Below are positions 8,815-17,309 of a stretch of DNA of 47,035 bases, in pieces (within the stretch, counting starts at the first letter, position 1; the number at the start of each line of letters is the position of its first letter). Source of the stretch: Prochlorococcus sp. AG-409-M05 (lineage in GTDB: Bacteria > Cyanobacteriota > Cyanobacteriia > PCC-6307 > Cyanobiaceae); NCBI GenBank assembly GCA_003215435.1, contig QCKJ01000010.1:1-47035 (forward strand), in the 5' to 3' direction. Position numbers and translations under genes: made by a program. The notes under the pieces are model-generated. The model did no database searches. It was not told where the DNA came from and saw nothing but the letters and a program-made list of their open reading frames with translations.

Positions 8815-9197
8815 CAATCGATGAGGCCCCTAATCCATCCCGTGAGTTAAGAGCCTTAAGAGGAGCAATTACTTCTGCTGAGAACTCGTCAGAGGCTATA
8901 GAGGCTGCAGTAGTAGACCTAATAGGTCAACTCTTAAAACGGAATGAACTTATACCCGAGAGAATTATCTCCATAACTTTCTCCGTTACGGCAGATCTCA
9001 ATGCTTGTTTTCCCGCCTCAATTGTTCGCCGCCAGTCTGGTTGGGATCAAGTTGCATTTCTTGATTGTCAGCAAATGGCTGTTGAAGGAGATTTGAAACG
9101 TTGTATAAGAATGCTGGCATATGCCTGGCTTCCATCAGATCACCTCCCAAAGCATCCCTATCTTGGTGAAGCAAGCGTCCTTAGGCCAGACAGATGA
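8811..9197 (+). CDS. aroH: Chorismate mutase, AroH type
   Basis: A small monofunctional chorismate mutase of 128 aa that converts chorismate to prephenate for Phe/Tyr synthesis. It shows the AroH-class pattern: LRALRGAITSAEN near the N-terminus with the active-site Arg, ACFPASIVRRQSGWDQV in the middle, and MAVEGDLKRCIRMLAY with the Glu and Arg that bind substrate. The C-terminal YLGEASVLRPDR also matches. I place the start at ATG 8811, which overlaps the sppA stop as ATGA; an upstream in-frame ATG at 8796 would add five residues inside sppA. Confidence 0.93.
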   Translation: MTIDEAPNPSRELRALRGAITSAENSSEAIEAAVVDLIGQLLKRNELIPERIISITFSVTADLNACFPASIVRRQSGWDQVAFLDCQQMAVEGDLKRCIRMLAYAWLPSDHLPKHPYLGEASVLRPDR

Positions 9198-9255
9198 CCA
9201 AAGGCACTGCCAACTCAAAGGGCGTAACAACCTAAGGCCTCTGAAATAAATGGCA

Positions 9256-9287
9256 AAGGAGAATAAAAACACTTTTTTATTCTCCTT
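9256..9287. terminator. Perfect 14-bp AT-rich inverted repeat, possible terminator
   Basis: Arms AAGGAGAATAAAAA and TTTTTATTCTCCTT are perfectly complementary with a 4-nt loop. The right arm begins with a run of six T. It lies 58 bases after the aroH stop and just before the DUF2808 gene, so it may end the sppA-aroH transcript. The stem has few G/C pairs, so termination strength is uncertain; note that it also contains an AAGGAG-like sequence. Confidence 0.45.
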
Positions 9288-9309
9288 AATCCCTTTCATT
9301 TAATTCCAA

Positions 9310-9891
9310 ATGATGAGAACTTCAAAAATTCATTTCCCAAGGAGAATCAGCTCTTTAGGTCTAGCTGCAGGAATAATGGTTTCTGGCGGTCTGTTAGCCA
9401 ATTTCACCGATAAAACAGCTCATGCAACGCCTTCTCTACTGGAGTTCCGCTGGGAAACCTCTAAAAACTATCGCAAGCTTTATTACTACCAAAGCAGTTC
9501 ACGAAAGCGCGCAAAAGCAAGATATTTCCTGGTTTTGAGACCTAAGGATAGAAATACTGCAATCCTAAAACTAACGATTACTGTTCCAGATCATTTCCAC
9601 TCAAGCATCAAACCAAGGAAGTTAAGTCTTTGCAAAATGCAACTTGGTGGAATGCTATCGAAAACAAAATGCTTAGAGAGAATACCTGCAGTTTTTGAAG
9701 TCTCTGAAAATCAAAAAACCATAGATGTTTACCCAAACAAGCCGGTATCAATAGATGGTTCCGTGGCAGTTGAAATGCGCATCTTCAATCCACCGAAAAA
9801 AGGAATGTTCCAATTCAACGCGCTCATCCAGGCTCCAGGAGATGTCCCAATGTCAGGCTATGTAGGGAGCTGGAATATTGATATCGACTGA
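9310..9891 (+). CDS. DUF2808-type secreted protein
   Basis: A protein of 193 aa. The first about 38 residues have basic residues, then a hydrophobic run (SLGLAAGIMVSGGLLANF) and a possible AHA-T cleavage site, which fits a Sec signal peptide. The mature part is rich in beta-type sequence, has two cysteines about 12 apart (KLSLCKMQLGGMLSKTKC), and resembles DUF2808, a cyanobacterial family of periplasmic or cell-surface proteins of unknown function. ATG 9310 and ATG 9313 are both possible starts. It stands alone between aroH and rpmH. Confidence 0.75.
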   Translation: MMRTSKIHFPRRISSLGLAAGIMVSGGLLANFTDKTAHATPSLLEFRWETSKNYRKLYYYQSSSRKRAKARYFLVLRPKDRNTAILKLTITVPDHFHSSIKPRKLSLCKMQLGGMLSKTKCLERIPAVFEVSENQKTIDVYPNKPVSIDGSVAVEMRIFNPPKKGMFQFNALIQAPGDVPMSGYVGSWNIDID

Positions 9892-9943
9892 GCTGATAAA
9901 TTAGCCTTCTATAAGGAACTACTTCTAAGTTGACTGAAATTAA

Positions 9944-10081
9944 ATGACTAAGCGAACATTTGGCGGGACTAGCCGTAAAAGGAAACGTGTTTCAGGTTTC
10001 AGGGTAAGGATGCGCACGCATACTGGCCTGAGAGTAATTAGAAATCGACGCAAAAAAGGCAGGGCAAGGCTTTCTGTCTAA
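9944..10081 (+). CDS. rpmH: 50S ribosomal protein L34
   Basis: A 45-aa, very basic protein that begins [15 protein letters not shown] and contains [23 protein letters not shown], the signature of L34, a component of the large ribosomal subunit. It is short and easily missed. It precedes rnpA by 55 bases, the near-universal rpmH-rnpA order. No dnaA gene is next to it here. Confidence 0.97.
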   Translation: MTKRTFGGTSRKRKRVSGFRVRMRTHTGLRVIRNRRKKGRARLSV

Positions 10082-10136
10082 CAGTCCTGTGGTGTTCAAC
10101 CTCAATCCTTGAGTTTTTAATCCCAAGGCAATGAAA

Positions 10137-10520
10137 ATGGTTCTCCCCTCATCAATGCGTTTGAAAGGCCATAGATGCTTTAACCATCTCAAGAGGAAAG
10201 GGTTGAGATTTCACAGTCAATCCATGCTCTTAAGTGTGGCAAAAGCAAAACCCGCATTACTTCAGCCACAAAAGAAGGACCAAAATTCCTGTATCTGTCG
10301 TTGTGCGGTGGCAATTAGTACAAAAGTAAGTAAGCGGGCAGTCACTCGTAACAAAATACGTCGAATCATTCATGATCATCTAAGAAGCAAACTTGAACAC
10401 TCCCAAAAAGGAGCCGGCCACTGGGCTCTGTTCATCCTAAAACCAAATTCTTCTCAAAAAAAGATGTCACCATTACTTGATGAATGCGACACTCTGCTTA
10501 CCAAAGCAGGCTTCATTTAA
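10137..10520 (+). CDS. rnpA: Ribonuclease P protein component
   Basis: A 127-aa basic protein, the protein subunit of RNase P that helps cleave tRNA 5' leaders. It shows MRLKGHRCFNHLKRKG at the N-terminus and the RNR signature in SKRAVTRNKIRRIIHDHL. Of two ATGs (10131 and 10137) I prefer 10137: the AAGG upstream sits 8 bases before it but only 2 before the other. The stop TAA overlaps the next ATG by one base (TAATG), suggesting coupled translation. Confidence 0.93.
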   Translation: MVLPSSMRLKGHRCFNHLKRKGLRFHSQSMLLSVAKAKPALLQPQKKDQNSCICRCAVAISTKVSKRAVTRNKIRRIIHDHLRSKLEHSQKGAGHWALFILKPNSSQKKMSPLLDECDTLLTKAGFI

Positions 10521-10927
10521 TGCAAAAAAGCTCTGAAGAAATTTTTTATGAAGGTGGTCCTGCTAAAGGAGATTTGATACTGAATCTTCTTGCTGGTTTT
10601 ACATTAATTGGCCTCCCTTTTACAATTGGTGCAGTAGTGAGGGCTCTCTGGCTACGTTTTGTAATAACGAGCAGAAGAGTGTCCGTTACTGGAGGCTGGC
10701 TAGGTAGAGACAAAACTCAGGTTGCATATAGCCAAGTAGGTGAAGTTCGTTCCGTACCAAGAGGTTTTGGATCCTGGGGGGATATGGTCCTTGTAATGAA
10801 AGATGGTGCGCGCCTCGAAATGCGCTCAGTTCCTAACTTCAGAGAAACTGAGGAATACATTCTTAAACGTATAACCCCGAAGAAAGAAGATGTCACTCAA
10901 GACAAGAAGGGGTTTTCCCCTGACTAA
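10520..10927 (+). CDS. PH-domain (YdbS-like, bPH_2) membrane protein
   Basis: A protein of 135 aa with one hydrophobic hairpin or two short helices at about residues 15-45 (LILNLLAGFTLIGLPFTIGAVVRALW), followed by a domain starting RFVITSRRVSVTGGWLGRDKTQVAYSQVGEVRSV, which resembles the bacterial PH-like domain of YdbS proteins. The start ATG 10520 shares a base with the rnpA stop (TAATG). Its function is unknown; its place between rnpA and yidC is conserved in related cyanobacteria as far as I recall and hints at a membrane-insertion or ribosome-linked role. Confidence 0.8.
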   Translation: MQKSSEEIFYEGGPAKGDLILNLLAGFTLIGLPFTIGAVVRALWLRFVITSRRVSVTGGWLGRDKTQVAYSQVGEVRSVPRGFGSWGDMVLVMKDGARLEMRSVPNFRETEEYILKRITPKKEDVTQDKKGFSPD

Positions 10928-11009
10928 CTGAACGTCGATTGAATAAACTCTATCCAAAGTCTTTCATGCAACCCGCATGATCTTCATCCCTCACCTTTAG
11001 ACAACCACC

Positions 11010-12152
11010 GTGATTGGATACATCTCGGACAACCTATTAATCCCAATCCTGGATTTCTTCTATGGATTAGTGCCAAGCTATGGCTTAGCGATTGTTGCCT
11101 TAACAATCGTAATTCGACTTGCCTTATTCCCTCTGAGCGCAGGCTCTATTAGAAGTGCTCGCCGAATGCGAATAGCACAGCCGGTGATGCAAAAACGCCA
11201 AGCCGAAATCAAATCTCGTTATGCAAGCAACCCACAGAAGCAACAGGAAGAACTTGGAAACTTGATGAAGGAGTTTGGCAGTCCCTTAGCAGGCTGTCTG
11301 CCTCTACTGGTTCAAATGCCAATACTGTTTGCCCTTTTTGCGACTTTAAGAGGGTCACCTTTTGCAGATGTCCCATTTCCTATCAATCTCAAGGTTTTAC
11401 CGTCAGAACAGGTCGCTGCAGTTGAGCCAAAACCTTTTACTAGTCCCCGTCATTCAATTTTTGTAACTTCAAACGATCATTTTCCGATCGTAGCTTCCCT
11501 TCCTGGTGGCACAAAAATAGGCACTGGCGATACAACCCAAATCAAACTTCAAAGTCTTTCTGGTGAGAGCTTCAACAAAATCCTTGGAAAGTTTGATGAA
11601 GGAAGCAAATTCAATCCGAAGTGGAAAGTCACTAAAGGAGCAGAAGTAGTCAAAGTCTCTGATGAAGGAACTGTTACTGCCCTCTCTGAAGGGGATGCAA
11701 CTGTTGAAGTGAAAATCCCAGGATTAGCTGCTAAGAGTGGCTTCTTATTTATAAAAGCACTAGGTCAAGTCGGGTTTTATGTAAATGGAAACATCAATTG
11801 GGATATAGCAATTCTTGTTGGAGCTTTCGGCCTGACCCTTGTCGTTTCTCAAGTCCTTGCAGGGAGAGGGATGCCTGCCAATCCACAGCAATCAACTGCC
11901 AACAAAATCACACCAGTAATGATTACTGGGATGTTCCTCTTTTTTCCACTACCTGCAGGGGTATTGCTCTACATGGTTATAGCGAATGTTTTCCAATCGC
12001 TACAAACTTTTCTCTTGAGCAGAGAAGCATTACCTGACAATCTCCAAAAAATTCTCGATCAACAAATGAACCAACAAGGCCAACCAGAACTGGCAACATC
12101 CCCTGCCATGTCTTCAAAAAGACTGCCTTTTGAGCCTAAAAGTGGGAAATAA
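11010..12152 (+). CDS. yidC: Membrane protein insertase YidC/Oxa1 with Ig-like insert
   Basis: YidC of 380 aa, started by GTG; it inserts proteins into plasma and thylakoid membranes. Transmembrane parts: about 8-40, with the hydrophilic-groove arginine in [12 protein letters not shown]; a cytosolic helical hairpin 45-90; [19 protein letters not shown] (95-113); then 264-285 and 302-332 ([17 protein letters not shown]). Between the second and third membrane regions lies an unusual insert (about 130-250) with [22 protein letters not shown], a pattern of bacterial Ig-like (BIG2) domains, which should be on the non-cytosolic side. The 82-base gap before it contains no gene. Its stop overlaps DUF177 as TAATG. 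Confidence 0.94.
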   Translation: MIGYISDNLLIPILDFFYGLVPSYGLAIVALTIVIRLALFPLSAGSIRSARRMRIAQPVMQKRQAEIKSRYASNPQKQQEELGNLMKEFGSPLAGCLPLLVQMPILFALFATLRGSPFADVPFPINLKVLPSEQVAAVEPKPFTSPRHSIFVTSNDHFPIVASLPGGTKIGTGDTTQIKLQSLSGESFNKILGKFDEGSKFNPKWKVTKGAEVVKVSDEGTVTALSEGDATVEVKIPGLAAKSGFLFIKALGQVGFYVNGNINWDIAILVGAFGLTLVVSQVLAGRGMPANPQQSTANKITPVMITGMFLFFPLPAGVLLYMVIANVFQSLQTFLLSREALPDNLQKILDQQMNQQGQPELATSPAMSSKRLPFEPKSGK

Positions 12153-12700
12153 TGATAGCTGGACTTGATCCAATACCGATTCAAGAGTTAAGGATCTCAT
12201 CTTGTCCAAAAGTATGGTTAGTTGATGGTTATTTAGATGATCTTCAATCACTTACCCCTATCAGAGGGGAAGTGACCGCAGAACACCAAGGCGACATGCT
12301 CAGTGTAAAAGGGGATATTGAAACTGTAGTGAATCTCTCGTGCGATAGATGTCTCAACAGTTTTAATCAGCAACTAGGTTTCACTGAACAAGAATTAATT
12401 TGGATTCGGGAAACCTATCCCAATCCCAATCCCAAGGGGATTACTTCATTTAAAGAGCTGCGTTTCACTCTTCCTGATTCAATGGTTGAGATCATTGATC
12501 CAAGTAAAGAGTTTGATCCAGAACGATGGATCTTTGAACATCTGAACTTAAGACTTGAACCGATCAATTTATGTGGAAGCAACTGCCCAGGCCCAACAAA
12601 CTTAAGCTCCCCAAAAGCCAATCAAAACATTAAACACACTTCACACTCATCAGAAAATTTTGATCCGAGATGGTCAACCCTTAAAAAACTAATTGCTTAA
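12152..12700 (+). CDS. DUF177 (YceD-like) protein
   Basis: A protein of 182 aa. It has the DUF177 core with NLSCDRCLNSF (C64, C67) after an alternating beta region, an acidic middle, and a second cysteine pair in LCGSNCPGP. In many bacteria this family is linked to 23S rRNA accumulation and is encoded next to rpmF; plant and cyanobacterial members act in 23S rRNA processing. Here it is instead coupled between yidC and ycf46 through TAATG overlaps on both sides. The C-terminal tail is Ser/Asn-rich. Confidence 0.82.
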   Translation: MIAGLDPIPIQELRISSCPKVWLVDGYLDDLQSLTPIRGEVTAEHQGDMLSVKGDIETVVNLSCDRCLNSFNQQLGFTEQELIWIRETYPNPNPKGITSFKELRFTLPDSMVEIIDPSKEFDPERWIFEHLNLRLEPINLCGSNCPGPTNLSSPKANQNIKHTSHSSENFDPRWSTLKKLIA

Positions 12701-14196
12701 TGAAAAACTGGGATAATCATTTAGACCTTTTAATTCGTGCACGGACACCATTGATCTGGATCCGTAGCGGTGAAGAAGAAAGAGTTGAAGTACTTCTTGA
12801 GCAAGCCGCACAAAGGCTTGCACCGCGGCGACTTGCTGTCTGGGACTTCATCAAGGGCCTTAAGGGTGTAATCAACTCAGAAGGTCTTGGAGCCAGGCAA
12901 CCCATGATTGTTCTTGAGTGGTTACAGAAGCTTGAGTCAAAAAGCCCAACAATATTGTTAGTCAAAGACTTCCATAGGTTCTGTGAAGACCCTGGAATCT
13001 CACGAATGCTAAAAAACTTATCTGCTCAATTACGCAATAAGCCGCACAACATCGTCTTGTGTTCAGGCCCTTGGACACCTCCAAATGATCTAGAAGACTC
13101 ATTAACTATTCTTGATCTGCCATTACCTCAAGAGCCTGAAATCCGAGGTCTACTAAGCAACATTGCTGATGCATCTGGCACTCCTTTAAAAGGTTCTGTT
13201 CTTGAAGAATTAACCCACGCCTGCAGTGGACTTACCGAAGCACGAGTCAGAAAGGTAGCCGCTCGAGCATTAGCCCAGCGAGGTCAAATGGGACTTGAAG
13301 ATTTAGCCGAAGTACTTGAAGAGAAGAGACAAACAATTGCTCGAAGTGAAGTACTTGAATACTGCGTTACCAATGCATCCCCTTCAGACATTGGTGGCCT
13401 GGATGCTCTAAAGAACTGGTTAGACCAGCGGCACCAAGCTTTTTCAGACGAGGCCCGCAACTTTGGCCTCCCACTCCCTCGTGGGGTTTTGCTCGTCGGA
13501 CCACAAGGAACGGGAAAATCTCTAACAGCAAAAGCGATTGCACATAGCTGGTCAATGCCACTTCTTCGCTTAGATGTTGGAAGATTATTTGCTGGTTTAG
13601 TGGGAGCTAGCGAGGCACGAACTAGAGAGACAATCCAACGTGCCGAAGCAATGGCGCCATGCGTGCTTTGGATTGACGAAATTGACAAAGGGTTTGGGGG
13701 CGATGCGCGTAGTGATGGAGGTACAAGTCAAAGAGTCCTGGCAAATGTTCTTACCTGGATGGCAGAAAAAACATCTGCTGTATTTGTAGTTGCTACTGCT
13801 AATGGAGTAGAACGACTCCCTGGCGAGCTTCTTAGGAAAGGTCGTTTTGATGAAATTTTTCTACTTGACTTACCCAGCAATGAAGAAAGATTCAGCATTC
13901 TCAAGCTGCACATTCAACAAAGAAGACCAAACTTAGATATACCTCTTGGCGCTGTTGTTGATAGAAGCGAAGGATTCTCTGGTGCAGAACTAGAACAAAC
14001 CGTTATTGAGGGGATGCATCTTGCATTTGCTGAAAAAAGAGAGCTTCTTGAAACAGACTTGATACTTGCTGCAAGTCAATTAGTCCCTCTTTCAAGAACG
14101 GCAAAAGAACAACTAGATAGCCTCAAAGCCTGGGCTTCCAGTGGCAGAGCCAGACCAGCTTCTTTAGGTTTGAGTAATTTGTTGGGGCCCAAATAA
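12700..14196 (+). CDS. ycf46: AAA+ ATPase, Ycf46-like
   Basis: A protein of 498 aa. The C-terminal half is a complete AAA module: Walker A GPQGTGKS (267-274), Walker B VLWIDEIDKG (322-331), sensor region VVATANG, and arginine finger area LLRKGRFDE. The N-terminal 210 aa form a second, degenerate NTPase-like region with no Walker A, as in Ycf46 proteins of cyanobacteria and plastids. Ycf46 has been linked to regulation of photosynthesis and inorganic carbon use; the exact role is unknown. Both ends are coupled by TAATG to DUF177 upstream and a 58-codon ORF downstream. Confidence 0.88.
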   Translation: MKNWDNHLDLLIRARTPLIWIRSGEEERVEVLLEQAAQRLAPRRLAVWDFIKGLKGVINSEGLGARQPMIVLEWLQKLESKSPTILLVKDFHRFCEDPGISRMLKNLSAQLRNKPHNIVLCSGPWTPPNDLEDSLTILDLPLPQEPEIRGLLSNIADASGTPLKGSVLEELTHACSGLTEARVRKVAARALAQRGQMGLEDLAEVLEEKRQTIARSEVLEYCVTNASPSDIGGLDALKNWLDQRHQAFSDEARNFGLPLPRGVLLVGPQGTGKSLTAKAIAHSWSMPLLRLDVGRLFAGLVGASEARTRETIQRAEAMAPCVLWIDEIDKGFGGDARSDGGTSQRVLANVLTWMAEKTSAVFVVATANGVERLPGELLRKGRFDEIFLLDLPSNEERFSILKLHIQQRRPNLDIPLGAVVDRSEGFSGAELEQTVIEGMHLAFAEKRELLETDLILAASQLVPLSRTAKEQLDSLKAWASSGRARPASLGLSNLLGPK

Positions 14197-14372
14197 TGCC
14201 TCAAAGTCAAGCTTCATTATTTGAATGCGATATTTCAAATGGTGAGAAAGCCAAATTAACCAAAAAATTTCCTAGACATTTTTTAGCCAATGACAATCAC
14301 TTCACAAAGGAGCATTTAAAAAGATTAGGCTGCACCAGTAAACAAGGATCCTCGTGCTTGACCAGAGAATAG
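14196..14372 (+). CDS. Small coupled ORF of 58 codons, unknown function
   Basis: A 58-aa reading frame whose ATG shares a base with the ycf46 stop (TAATG), the same coupling used at three other junctions in this operon, and whose end overlaps the GTG start of serS by 19 bases. It fills a gap that would otherwise be 157 bases. The product is hydrophilic and basic, with two cysteines near the C-terminus and no membrane segment. Near the N-terminus is QASLF (residues 5-9), which resembles a beta-clamp-binding pentapeptide; this may be chance. I do not recognise the family. Confidence 0.55.
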   Translation: MPQSQASLFECDISNGEKAKLTKKFPRHFLANDNHFTKEHLKRLGCTSKQGSSCLTRE

Positions 14373-15643
14373 TTCGTGAGAGTCCAAACCTGATTGCCCA
14401 AGAGCTTAAGAGAAGAGGCATTGAGGTGGATCTAACACCTTTGCAACTCATAGCTCAAAATCAGCAGAGTCTTGAAGATCAGCTAAATAAACTTCAGGCA
14501 GAAGGCAATCGGATTGGGAAAGAAGTTGGTAAACGCATTGGGCAAGGGACTGACCCAAATGCAAAAGAGATAATTGACCTAAGAGCAGAGGGGAACCTCA
14601 TTAAGCAAAAAGTAGCTGATATAGATGCTGAGGAAAAAAAAGTTGCAGCAAATTTACGGGAGAGACTCCTTAGCCTTCCAAATCTTCCTTCTAAAGAATG
14701 TCCTAATGGAAGAGGCGAAAGCGAAAACATCGAGATAAGGCGATGGGGAACTCCACGGAGAGAGAAACACTTAAAAGAGCACTGGGAAATCGCCGAAAAC
14801 CTTTACCTATTTGATACAGAGCGCTCTGCTCGAATAGCACAAAGTCGCTTTGTCACTTTGTTCAATATGGGGGCCAAGCTAGAAAGATCATTAATCAACT
14901 TCATGCTTGACCTTCATAGGTCTAAGGGCTATACCGAAGTTCTCCCGCCCGTATTGGTAAATACATCAAGTCTTACAGGCTCTGGGCAGCTACCTAAGTT
15001 CGCAGAGGAAAGTTTTCGGTGTGTTGATGATGATCTCTGGCTCACACCTACCGCCGAAGTGCCGGTTACATCGCTTCATAGAGATGAAATCATCCCAGTC
15101 AATGATCTGCCCATTCGTTATGCCGCTTATAGCCCTTGTTTTCGGAGAGAAGCAGGTAGTTATGGAAGGGACACTCGTGGGCTAATTAGACTGCATCAAT
15201 TCAACAAAGTAGAGCTTTATTGGTTCTCACACCCTGAAGAATCCCAAAATGCTCATATACAAATTACTGCTGACGCAGAATCGGTTCTTCAAGCACTTGA
15301 GCTTCCCTATCGAGTTATTGATCTGTGTACCGGCGATCTTGGATTCTCTGCTTCTAGAACTTTCGACCTTGAAGTTTGGCTCCCGGGCGCGCAAACATTT
15401 CGTGAGATTTCAAGCTGCAGCATTTGCGGTGATTTTCAAGCTCGACGCTCATCAATCCGTACAAAAGATACAAATGGAACAAAACTTGTTCACACACTTA
15501 ATGGCAGTGGCCTAGCAGTAGGTCGCACAATGGCAGCACTCCTTGAAACAGGACAACAGTCCGATGGAAGTGTTGTTATCCCAAAAGCATTGGTACCTTA
15601 TTTTGGGCATGAATCTATCCAACCAGAATTACCAACTCAGTAA
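14354..15643 (+). CDS. serS: Seryl-tRNA synthetase
   Basis: A class II synthetase of 429 aa that charges tRNA-Ser and tRNA-Sec-type substrates in the cytosol. It starts with GTG as MLDQRIVRESPNLIAQEL, has the N-terminal antiparallel coiled-coil arm (about 25-110), motif 2 in CFRREAGSYGRDTRGLIR followed by HQFNKVE, and motif 3 in LNGSGLAVGRTMAALLE. Length and start agree with the family. It follows the coupled 58-codon ORF and is 7 bases from rseP. Confidence 0.97.
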   Translation: MLDQRIVRESPNLIAQELKRRGIEVDLTPLQLIAQNQQSLEDQLNKLQAEGNRIGKEVGKRIGQGTDPNAKEIIDLRAEGNLIKQKVADIDAEEKKVAANLRERLLSLPNLPSKECPNGRGESENIEIRRWGTPRREKHLKEHWEIAENLYLFDTERSARIAQSRFVTLFNMGAKLERSLINFMLDLHRSKGYTEVLPPVLVNTSSLTGSGQLPKFAEESFRCVDDDLWLTPTAEVPVTSLHRDEIIPVNDLPIRYAAYSPCFRREAGSYGRDTRGLIRLHQFNKVELYWFSHPEESQNAHIQITADAESVLQALELPYRVIDLCTGDLGFSASRTFDLEVWLPGAQTFREISSCSICGDFQARRSSIRTKDTNGTKLVHTLNGSGLAVGRTMAALLETGQQSDGSVVIPKALVPYFGHESIQPELPTQ

Positions 15644-15650
15644 GAAGTAA

Positions 15651-16733
15651 ATGAATGTACTGGCATCTCTGGTAGTTCTAGGAATCCTTATCCTTTTTCA
15701 TGAGGCTGGACATTTCTTTGCAGCCACTAGTCAAGGTATCAGAGTCAATGGTTTCTCTATTGGCTTTGGGCCAGCACTAATAAAACATGAATATAAAGGT
15801 GTGACTTATGCGCTAAGGGCTTTGCCATTAGGTGGGTACGTTTCATTTCCAGAAAATGAAACCCAAGCTGGAATAGAAGAAAACGATCCCGATCTACTAC
15901 AAAATCGACCAATCCCCCAGAGATTGCTTGTAATTTCTGCAGGGGTAATCGCAAACCTTCTGCTCGCTTGGTTTGTACTCATAGGTCAAGCAGCATTTAT
16001 AGGTCTTCCGAATCAACCAGAGCCAGGGGTACTTGTTGTTTCTGTTCAAAGCGATGAGGCTGCCGCTGCATCAGGGATAGGGGCTGGAGATCAAATACTT
16101 AGTATCAATGGAGTTCCTCTTGGCCAAGGTCAAGAGGCAGTTCAAAACTTGGTTGAAGCAATAAAAGCAGCCCCTCAAATTCCTTTAAAGTTAGAGAAGA
16201 TCGAAGAAGACAAAAAAATCACTCTCACCATTACCCCAACAGAGAGAGAAGGGATTGGAAAGATAGGAGCACAACTTCAAGCCAATATATCTAAGAGCAT
16301 GAGACCTCCCAAAGACTTATTAGAAGTATTTGAGCATGCAGATAGCCAATTCTTAGAATTATTAAATAGCACAATCAATGGCTATAAGGGGCTTATCACA
16401 GAATTCAAGAACACAGCAAAGCAAATAAGTGGTCCTGTAAAGATTGTAGAAATAGGTGCTCAATTATCAGGTCAAGGCAGCTCAGGGTTGGCTCTATTTG
16501 CGGCATTAATTTCTATCAACTTAGCCGTTCTAAATGCGCTTCCCCTTCCTCTATTAGATGGAGGCCAATTGATGCTTGTTCTAATCGAAGGGATTCGGGG
16601 TAAGCCTCTACCAGAAAGAATTCAACTCGCATTTATGCAATCAGGGTTCCTTCTAATACTGGGTATTAGTATTCTTCTGATCATTCGTGACACCAGTCAA
16701 CTGTCAATTATTCAAGAGCTACTTGGCCACTAA
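15651..16733 (+). CDS. rseP: RIP metalloprotease RseP/MmpA (site-2 protease)
   Basis: An intramembrane zinc protease of 360 aa. The first helix carries HEAGH (17-21), the zinc-binding and catalytic site; a PDZ domain lies at about 120-195 (VVSVQSDEAAAASGIGAGDQILSING); the third membrane segment has the second metal-site motif NALPLPLLDGGQL. A final helix ends the protein. Family members cut anti-sigma factors or remnant signal peptides within the membrane. The substrate here is not evident. It lies between serS and rpsN in the same direction. Confidence 0.95.
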   Translation: MNVLASLVVLGILILFHEAGHFFAATSQGIRVNGFSIGFGPALIKHEYKGVTYALRALPLGGYVSFPENETQAGIEENDPDLLQNRPIPQRLLVISAGVIANLLLAWFVLIGQAAFIGLPNQPEPGVLVVSVQSDEAAAASGIGAGDQILSINGVPLGQGQEAVQNLVEAIKAAPQIPLKLEKIEEDKKITLTITPTEREGIGKIGAQLQANISKSMRPPKDLLEVFEHADSQFLELLNSTINGYKGLITEFKNTAKQISGPVKIVEIGAQLSGQGSSGLALFAALISINLAVLNALPLPLLDGGQLMLVLIEGIRGKPLPERIQLAFMQSGFLLILGISILLIIRDTSQLSIIQELLGH

Positions 16734-16836
16734 TTACTGAGAAACAATTCTAGAAGGTCTTCATTCAATCCAAAAGGCAATATCGACCCCTCCTGGAGTT
16801 ATTATTAGTTGTCTAAATCTAAATTTATCTCTCTGC

Positions 16837-17139
16837 ATGGCTAAGAAGTCAATGATCGCCCGAGATGTGAAGCGTAAAAAGCTCGTGCAGCGCTATTTAG
16901 CAAAACGTACAGCACTTCTAGAGGCATTTAACGCGGCTAGTGACCCAATGAAGAGACTAGAAATTCATAGGAAGATTCAGGCCCTACCACGAAACAGTGC
17001 CCCAAATCGTGTTCGCAATAGGTGTTGGGCGACTGGAAAGCCGAGGGGGGTTTACAGGGATTTTGGCCTTTGCAGAAATCAACTAAGAGAACGTGCTCAT
17101 AAAGGCGAACTGCCAGGATTAGTGAAGTCCAGCTGGTAG
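16837..17139 (+). CDS. rpsN: 30S ribosomal protein S14
   Basis: A 100-aa basic protein, the zinc-free long form of S14: it begins [17 protein letters not shown] and ends with the conserved [21 protein letters not shown] region followed by [13 protein letters not shown] and LVKSSW. It is part of the small-subunit head. It stands outside the main ribosomal protein operon, as in other cyanobacteria, between rseP and pnp. Confidence 0.98.
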   Translation: MAKKSMIARDVKRKKLVQRYLAKRTALLEAFNAASDPMKRLEIHRKIQALPRNSAPNRVRNRCWATGKPRGVYRDFGLCRNQLRERAHKGELPGLVKSSW

Positions 17140-17223
17140 AAAAAATCTTGGGATCAATACCTAAAGGGATAACTCCACATAGAAATCACTGAGTCTCCCC
17201 TTAATTACTGCGTTAAATGAAGT

Positions 17224-17254
17224 TGCACAAAAATCAAAGCAAGATTTTTGCGCA
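17224..17254 (+). promoter_or_regulatory. Stem-loop in the pnp leader
   Basis: Arms TGCACAAAAATC and GATTTTTGCGCA pair with a single A-C mismatch around a 7-nt loop. The element ends 55 bases before the GTG of pnp. In enterobacteria a leader hairpin of pnp is cut by RNase III and degraded by PNPase for autoregulation; the same role here is only an analogy. It could also act as a weak terminator after rpsN, although no T run follows the stem. Confidence 0.4.
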
Positions 17255-17309
17255 AGAAGGCCCAACAAAGTGCGAGAATAGTAGCTAGATAAAAAGACAT
17301 AAGGAAAAC

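Noticed and set aside
9930..10140. The rpmH-rnpA region considered as the replication origin
   Set aside because: rpmH is often near oriC in bacteria, but no dnaA, no cluster of DnaA boxes and no AT-rich unwinding repeat was seen here.
13284..13688. A 134-codon minus-strand ORF inside ycf46
   Set aside because: Ser/Pro-rich shadow of the AAA domain reading frame.
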